Below, piece after piece: positions 58,343 to 64,000 of a DNA stretch of 64,000 bases. Numbering within the stretch: position 1 is the stretch's first letter; each line of letters opens with the position of its first letter. The translations under genes were made by a program, and so were the position numbers. The notes under the pieces were generated by a model, which did no database searches, was not told the origin of the DNA, and worked only from the letters and a program-made list of their open reading frames with translations. The DNA is from Akanthomyces muscarius (Eukaryota > Ascomycota > Sordariomycetes > Hypocreales > Cordycipitaceae): contig NC_079245.1 of NCBI RefSeq assembly GCF_028009165.1, positions 930,001 through 994,000 of the forward strand, read 5' to 3'.

Positions 58343-59934
58343 ATGCCAAATCGTAGTCGTCCATCCCAAGCATGCGAACTTTGTCGCGTCAAAAGGCGCA
58401 AGGTACGTTCAACACGCCGGCGAGAAGTCTCGAGCGCATCGACTAACATGCAGATGGTAGTGCGACTTGAAGAAGCCAGCGTGCGGCCAATGTCTGCGGG
58501 CCAAAGTACAATGCGCAGGATACAAGGACCAGCTCACACTGCGAATGCGCGATGAAACGCATGCGACAGCGCAAAAGGTGCTGGCAGCCCAAGAGCGAAC
58601 CTCCAAGTACAAGTCTAAGCCCTCAATTCTCCAAGAGAAGAGCTTTGAACCGCTCATTTACAACAGCCTGGGCATAGACTCTGAGCAGGTCTGCCTAAAT
58701 CACTTCATGTCATATTATGCCGCCACTAGCCTCTTCGAGTACCTTCCCAGGCTCTACGATTCTATAGAGATGCCAAAGGGCGATCTCAATTTCGCTCTCT
58801 CAGTGCCCGGCCTGGCCATCCTCTCAGAAGATATGACCGTGCCAGCGCTGCTTGACCTGGCCTACGCGAGATACGTATCCCTTCTCGAGATTGTACAAAG
58901 AGCTCTTCCTGTTCCAAAGCTGGCTGTGAAGGATTCCACTCTGCTGTCGGTTCTTTTATTGGCACTGTTTGAATCCTTGGTGTTTCGTGGCCGACAATCG
59001 CCCATGAATTGGACCGCTCACATTGAAGGTGCGGCTCAACTCTTGCAATTGCGAGGACGCAAGCAGTTTGAGCAGCCTGTTGGGCGGCATCTTTTTCTTC
59101 ACACTAGCCACAGCTTACGAACGAGCTGCATCACTCACGGTATCCCCGTTCCGTCCATCATCAGCAGCCTCCAAAGTCAGCATGCCGGCGTACAACGGAT
59201 TGATGAGCATGGACCCCTCATCGGCGCCTTTCTAGACCGTCTCGCCGCTTTTCACGCATTTGCTTCCACAATGCAAGCTTCACGGTTTCTGCAGGAAAGT
59301 CGGGCGCTCGTCGCGGGAATGGACTCCATGTTCGCCTTCCTGCAGCGCACAGCACCGCCGGAACCGATGGTTGACTTGCATTTGCCAGAGATAGCCAACG
59401 TATTTCAGCTATATGTTGGGGCCGACTTGCACAAATCGCAGAGATCCGCGTGGCGATGGAACACCACCTTCATGCTGCGATTGCTACTAAGCGACTTCAT
59501 TGGCGATGGGCTCAATCGCATAGATGAAGAAGACGGGAGCCTTCGTGGAAACCTCAGCGAACACGATCGCACATGGCTCTACGATGTCGCAGTCTTGCCC
59601 ATAAAGGATTTGGTGAAGGGCGTCTTTCGCAGCGTGCCCTACATGACTAATTTGTCGGGCTGTCCACAACACTCAGCCAAGTCTCTCGTGCTTCCGTTAG
59701 CTTGCATCGCCAGGTGTAAATCGGCATCCGAGGCTGCGAAGATGGATGCGCTAAACTGCTTGACCTACATTGGCATGAAATACGGGCTGCATATGGCTAC
59801 GGAAACCGCGAACATGGCTAGAGAAGCATGCGGTATCGAAGATTGGTAAGCCTTGCCAAGCGTGATACCAAGTAAAAAGACTACTGACATTATGACGCGT
59901 CGTTTACAGGGCGGTCCTACCACATTTCTGCTAG
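58343..59934 (+). CDS. Zn2Cys6 binuclear-cluster transcription factor
   Basis: Three exons, 58343-58402, 58461-59845 and 59910-59934; 489 aa. The first intron (GTACGT...GGTAG) splits the DNA-binding cluster between residues 20 and 21. Only the spliced form gives the full C-x2-C-x6-C-x6-C-x2-C-x6-C pattern: ACELCRVKRRK then CDLKKPACGQCLRAKVQC (Cys 11, 14, 21, 28, 31, 38). A basic linker and the middle fungal-TF homology region follow (GLAILSEDMTVPALLDLAYA; MNWTAHIEGAAQLLQLRG), as in the C6 regulators of fungal metabolism. The last intron (GTAAGC...TTTACAG) is optional: without it the protein ends at IEDW, with it at IEDWAVLPHFC. Nuclear; it binds CGG-type sites. Its targets may be nearby accessory genes, but that is speculation. 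The DNA transposon inserted about 340 bp upstream. Confidence 0.88.
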
Positions 59935-60213
59935 AGAAGTAAGCAAGAGTCGACGATGGGGTGGCCTACAAATTTTAGGTACGGAATGCCGACAAAATAA
60001 TTTATAGAATTGGCTTTCCACCGACGCAGTCAGTACTTGACTGTATTGCGCTTGTCGTACTGCCACATAGATTGTACACATTCACGTTGAAAGTAGAATA
60101 AATTGCCTGCCAAAGTCGAAAAGTACCAAGAGCAACTAGATTTCAAAAAAAGAGTCTCACCGCCTGTGCTCGTTTGCCAACGATAATTTGCTGCATCGAC
60201 GATGCGATTCTAG

Positions 60214-61326
60214 TCATTGACGCGCCAGTTTGTTGTGAGCGGCCTGGATGTTGCCAATGTCCAGTGCGTGGCACGCCATGAAAGCCTGCACCAGACCTAA
60301 AATATGTATAGACATTGCGAATAAGATAGCGACGTGAAAAATTTGATGAGAGCTGCACAAAATGTCGAATTTTCCCGGAGCGAAGCGCTCAGGGATTCGA
60401 AACTGAAAGCACAGGTCAGACCGCTACGTTCTTCCACATAGATGAAATGCCAAAGTATGCAAACCTACCGCATAAAGACCAGCTCCACCGCCGTATATAG
60501 CAAGTTCGAGTAGATACCACTTCATCCCAGAGTACTGAATCATATACTCAAAACCGTACAGCCGAGTGCCATGCAGCAGGGGTATGAATGCCGAGGCACC
60601 AAGTACGGCATAGGCACCGACTCTTACCTTTCGCCAGCGCAACGTCCGAAAGACGGGTATACAGATCAGCGCCGCAGTAGAAAAACCCGAGATGACGACC
60701 TGCACGAAAGTTGTGTCAGTATGCGGCAAACCTGGGGGCCTCGCAGCAGAGGCCGGCAAGTGACGTCGGGGTTGACTGACGACGGCCCAGTGTAATTTCT
60801 GCCAAGCAGGCTCGCAGAAGAAGATGTAATAAATGCCAGGCACAAAGGTCGCCGCCGTTACAATGACGATACCTAGCAGGTCCATCCGATGCCAGAACTG
60901 CTCGACAGGGTGCGAGTGTGGGCCGACCAGGTGGTAGGCGGCGCTGAAAAGCAAACAACACTCTGCACCACCAAAGAAGATCCCAAACATGGCGTAATCG
61001 ACTCCTGACACGGTCGGTAATTGAACCTGCCAGATACTGCGCATGACAGAGACCGCAATAAGCGGTAGGAGGAGTGCTCCGATCAAGTGAGAGTACACAT
61101 TGCACGTCTCGTTGTGCAGAAAGGCCAGGCCAGCGAGGATCTCGAGGTAGTCTGCCTTTTCTCGGCGATAGCCGCCAAGTATGTATTTGTTGTCGCGCCG
61201 CCATTCGGGCATCTCGTCCCACGTCAAGGCGCGGCTTCTTGTGGTAGACCTGTTGGGCGGTGGCATGGCGGCGTTGCTTGCATCAACGTTCCGGGCATGG
61301 CGTTTCTTGACTCCCCGTGGCGACAT
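60214..61326 (-). CDS. PAQR / haemolysin-III-like membrane protein (Izh/AdipoR family)
   Basis: Three exons on the minus strand, 61326-60781, 60699-60469 and 60402-60214; 321 aa. The third exon lies outside the single long frame but completes the family end: FRIPERFAPGKFDILCSSHQ then IFHVAILFAMSIHILG. Family landmarks: WRRDNKYILGGYR, the LHNETCNVYSHLIGA block with His, the SAAYHLVGPHSHPVEQFWHR block, and the C-terminal HxxxH in SSHQIFHV. These histidines bind zinc in the active site of adiponectin-receptor-like proteins, which act as ceramidase-type hydrolases. About seven TM segments. Yeast relatives (Izh1-4) influence zinc and sterol homeostasis. Alternative starts at 61347 or 61488 are in frame. 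Confidence 0.88.
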
Positions 61327-63300
61327 TGTACTGTTTTCTCTGAACATCTTTCGATTGGATTCGCAAGTTGATGATGGGTGAGTGCGAGAGGATTTACGCA
61401 CGGAAATTTCTGTTCGGTGCTGAGCATGGCCGAGGCGCCTGTGCGACGTCGGGTGAAAATGGAAAGCCGTCCGGAATTCCGCGGTCATTTGGGGTCGGCA
61501 CCATCAAGAATTGACAGCCAAAGTCGTTTGGTTGGCTAAATTGGTCTACTTTTGTCTCCATTCCTTTACTCTTTCCTATTGTTCGTCCGCTTCTAACCAG
61601 AGAAGTCACTGTTCCAACGCCACGAGCCGCAATCCACTGTTGAGACGAGTAGTCCCCCAACTCAGGCATTTCTTTGTTCCTTTTACTTCTTTACAGCACC
61701 TTTACTAGTTTCAGCCACTCAGCATGCACAAATTTCTATTTTTCCCATTCTTTCCAACTTTCTGCGGCTACCTTTAGGTATCAGCTAGCTTGTTGCAAAG
61801 TGCAAGGAAACTTTACGCCGAGACGTAGCCTGAGCCACTGGGTTCTGTCAGTCGCTCACCAAGTAGACTTCAGTCGCATCTTGCTGCTTAAGCATCGCGA
61901 TTGAGAATCAAGAGGTAGTCAGAACACGTCTGTCTTGCAGGCGCCTGCAAGGCATTGGTTACCTGCCTGGGCAGTAGCGAGCGGAGTTGCCAGGGTGATG
62001 ATAGTGAACTGCATCGTAATGGTCGAGGCTGGCCGCAGTCATTTGCCTACCCGACATGAGGTAGCCGGTGTTGTCTCCGCCGTACGAATAGCACGCACAT
62101 GCACGCTCGAGACGCCTTGAGGTATGGAAGTCGGTGTGAGGCACGAGTAGTAGACGAATAGCGCGCACGTGCAAGCTCGAGACACGGGAGAAAGAGCGCA
62201 CGGTGGAGGGATCTTGAGACAAATGGGGAGACAGATGGGGTAACGAGCCAAATTCAGGTTTCTGTTCCGCGTTGGCCATGACGGCGAGTCAGAGCATATT
62301 GATAAATGGTGGGGGGTCTGGTGCGCCGACTTTGCGAGACTGCAAGAGTAGACAGCAGTATGAACATGAGCATCGGCGAACATCAACAAATATCAGTAAG
62401 CATCAGCTGTTGGCACCTACCACGGATATACCACGAGCTTGGCCCTCTATCGGACTGGCATGGAGAGAGACATGCCCGCCTTGGGTAGACCGTTGTACCA
62501 TCGTACGACGAGGCTAGCCGGCCCGGCCCCGTCCCCCTTGGTCGGGGACGCGGCTCGCCCCCCCCCACGTCCCCCAACCGTGGCCGTGTTTTGATCATTT
62601 TACGAAGCGCTGGTTTAGACCTTTCTCCTCTGTATCTCGAGGATTAGATCCACGAGAGGAAGGTATATAAGATCGATACTCTTAAAATTAGGGCATTCTT
62701 ATCCATCGAAAACGGGCAACAACAGCGCCACCAGGACTAATGAGGACGGGGAAAGCCCGGATGCCATGCTAGCACATTATTAGGTTGCTACTAACGTTAG
62801 GTGGTTAGTTACTAGTTAGTCAACACCTTGTTTTAACTCTCGTAGTAGCGTTGGCGGCGGTGGGTGTGGATGTGCGTGGGTAAGTGCGTCGAGCAGATGT
62901 TAGGTGTCATTTACTGGTAGATCCTGTTTCTCTCACTCCATCGATGTATCGCTCAAGTGATCAGCAATTCGACTCCCCAATTAAACTACATACGAGTCAG
63001 TTTGGTCCATGGCCGGAGGCTGTCAGCCCACCCCGACAAGGCTGCAGGGGTGCTCAGCGGCGCATCGAGCCGATCTCGGGTTAGTCTGGTTCAGGCGAGC
63101 ACATTAGTTCATCCAGCAGCTCGTAAGACTCTGCATCGAGCAAGTTTTGCAGGAAATGATATTCATGAAGGAACTCACTGATGTCAGCCAAGCCTTTACA
63201 AGTGCCATATATGACGTCTACCGCATATACTTGCTGAACGATGCATCGACGGAGTGAGAGAAACATGGTCTAATGACACATAACGCTTGCTCGGCGCACA
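61327..63300. other. Intergenic (2 kb), GC- and C-run features
   Basis: No supported gene. It contains a degenerate 31-bp unit repeated at 62083 and 62153, and a C-rich stretch at 62520-62580 with a 9-10 C run and a short GTCCCC/GGGGAC hairpin at about 62530-62549. Short frames on both strands look random. Confidence 0.4.
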
Positions 63301-63308
63301 TATATAAG
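63301..63308 (+). promoter_or_regulatory. TATA box of the secreted protein gene
   Basis: TATATAAG, about 118 bp upstream of the ATG at 63426, followed by a CA/TC-rich leader (ATCTCATCAACATCTCAGTCAC type), the layout of inducible fungal genes. Confidence 0.6.
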
Positions 63309-63425
63309 ACAGTCGATTCAGCGTCGTCAACACAGGTCTATATCTCATCAACATCTCAGTCACTAGCACAGAAATTCGGCATCATCTTCCCCAACAAGAC
63401 TGTTATCAACAACAAATTGAACATC

Positions 63426-63863
63426 ATGCAGTTTACCATCATCACCCTGGCAACTCTCCTCGCTACTGCCCAGGCAGGTAACCTGTGCCTTGCAGGCACC
63501 TACAAGGCATCCAAGATCGACAGGCATAAGCTCTACGCCTTTGCAGCCGGCTCCCCTTGCGTTGACGGCAAGAAGCAGGAGTACGATATTAATTTGGACA
63601 ATATCTGCAAGGACCACCTCCCCTACGGCATCAATATCTGCGGCCAGAATGGTAACCTCGTCAAGCTCGGCGACGATAAGCCCAAGACTGCTTTCGGCTG
63701 CGCCATCGGCTTCGAGACCGAAGGCCAGATCTATGAGGGTACGGTTCAGCCCTTCAACCCGGACGATGGCAATGCCGACGGAGGTCCATGCGATGCCACA
63801 TGCAGCCTGAAGGGCCTCGACGGATTCTTGCAATTCGAGGGTGTTCCCCTTGGTAGCTGCTAG
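63426..63863 (+). CDS. Small secreted cysteine-rich protein (effector-like)
   Basis: Single exon, 145 aa, ATG at 63426. Signal peptide MQFTIITLATLLATAQA with a likely cut after AQA. The mature ~128 residues contain eight cysteines (NLCLAG, GSPCVDG, NICKDH, NICGQN, FGCAIG, GPCDATCSL, GSC at the C-terminus), enough for four disulfides, and no TM or GPI signal. Codon use is C-ending and strong, and a TATA box and tidy leader suggest high or induced expression. No catalytic motif. The protein is acidic and Gly/Asp-rich (NPDDGNADGGPC). Proteins of this type are often effectors or surface/antimicrobial proteins in plant-, insect- or nematode-associated fungi. That role is inferred. Confidence 0.8.
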   Translation: MQFTIITLATLLATAQAGNLCLAGTYKASKIDRHKLYAFAAGSPCVDGKKQEYDINLDNICKDHLPYGINICGQNGNLVKLGDDKPKTAFGCAIGFETEGQIYEGTVQPFNPDDGNADGGPCDATCSLKGLDGFLQFEGVPLGSC

Positions 63864-64000
63864 AGCATACTGGGGGCCGAAAGAATTCAAGTGTTATTGA
63901 CGAGGCATTTCATCCTAAGTACCTGTTAACTTTGTGTGGGAATTGGGTGAAGGCGATCTAAACACTTGTAGTGTTGAGTCATGTGCCTCTATAGCACTTC

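Overview
The window is nuclear DNA of a filamentous ascomycete (Pezizomycotina). A Hypocreales-like fungus is likely, but I cannot name the genus. The evidence is genes with short introns (about 45-100 bp, GT-AG, CTAAC-like branch points), fungal-only families (Zn2Cys6 regulator, F-box/ankyrin protein, flocculin-type wall adhesin, PAQR protein) and two TA-saturated blocks in which transposon coding frames are destroyed by C-to-T type changes. That is the pattern left by repeat-induced point mutation (RIP).

Layout. 1-370 holds the start of an F-box/ankyrin gene that runs off the left edge. 1.6-8.2 kb is one full-length, minus-strand, RIP-degraded LINE with an 11-bp target duplication. Fragments of related LINEs lie at 10.6-11.14 kb. 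Between them is a type II membrane glycosyltransferase (8.7-9.7 kb). 11.1-13.9 kb is gene-poor and holds decayed coding fragments. 14.0-17.8 kb is a 1253-aa secreted GPI-type Ser/Thr-rich adhesin with about 20 repeats. 18.7-42.1 kb is a conserved core block: NmrA/isoflavone-reductase-like protein, polytopic membrane protein, O-acetylhomoserine sulfhydrylase, MARVEL-type membrane protein, intron-containing tRNA-Gly(GCC), long-chain acyl-CoA synthetase, secreted sorbosone/pyranose-dehydrogenase-like protein, a large WD40 protein resembling the Raf1/DIM-9 heterochromatin factor, and the YHM2 mitochondrial carrier.

43.9-63.9 kb looks accessory: an orphan two-exon gene, then three genes that I find to share one module (45098-45769, 46840-47466 and the C-terminus of the polytopic protein at 47829-49793). 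An alpha/beta hydrolase, a SAM methyltransferase, a diverged tandem repeat, a type-B carboxylesterase, a RIP-degraded Tc1/mariner-type DNA transposon with intact 42-bp inverted repeats and TA duplications, a Zn2Cys6 regulator, a PAQR (haemolysin-III/Izh-like) membrane protein and a small secreted cysteine-rich protein follow.

Most multi-exon models below were built by hand from splice sites. Nearly all keep a multiple-of-three coding length and restore known family motifs across the junctions. The best candidate for something undescribed is the three-gene module family at 45-50 kb: two stand-alone proteins plus a membrane-anchored version. Its motif order and spacing are compatible with a gasdermin-like pore-forming fold, but that is inference only.
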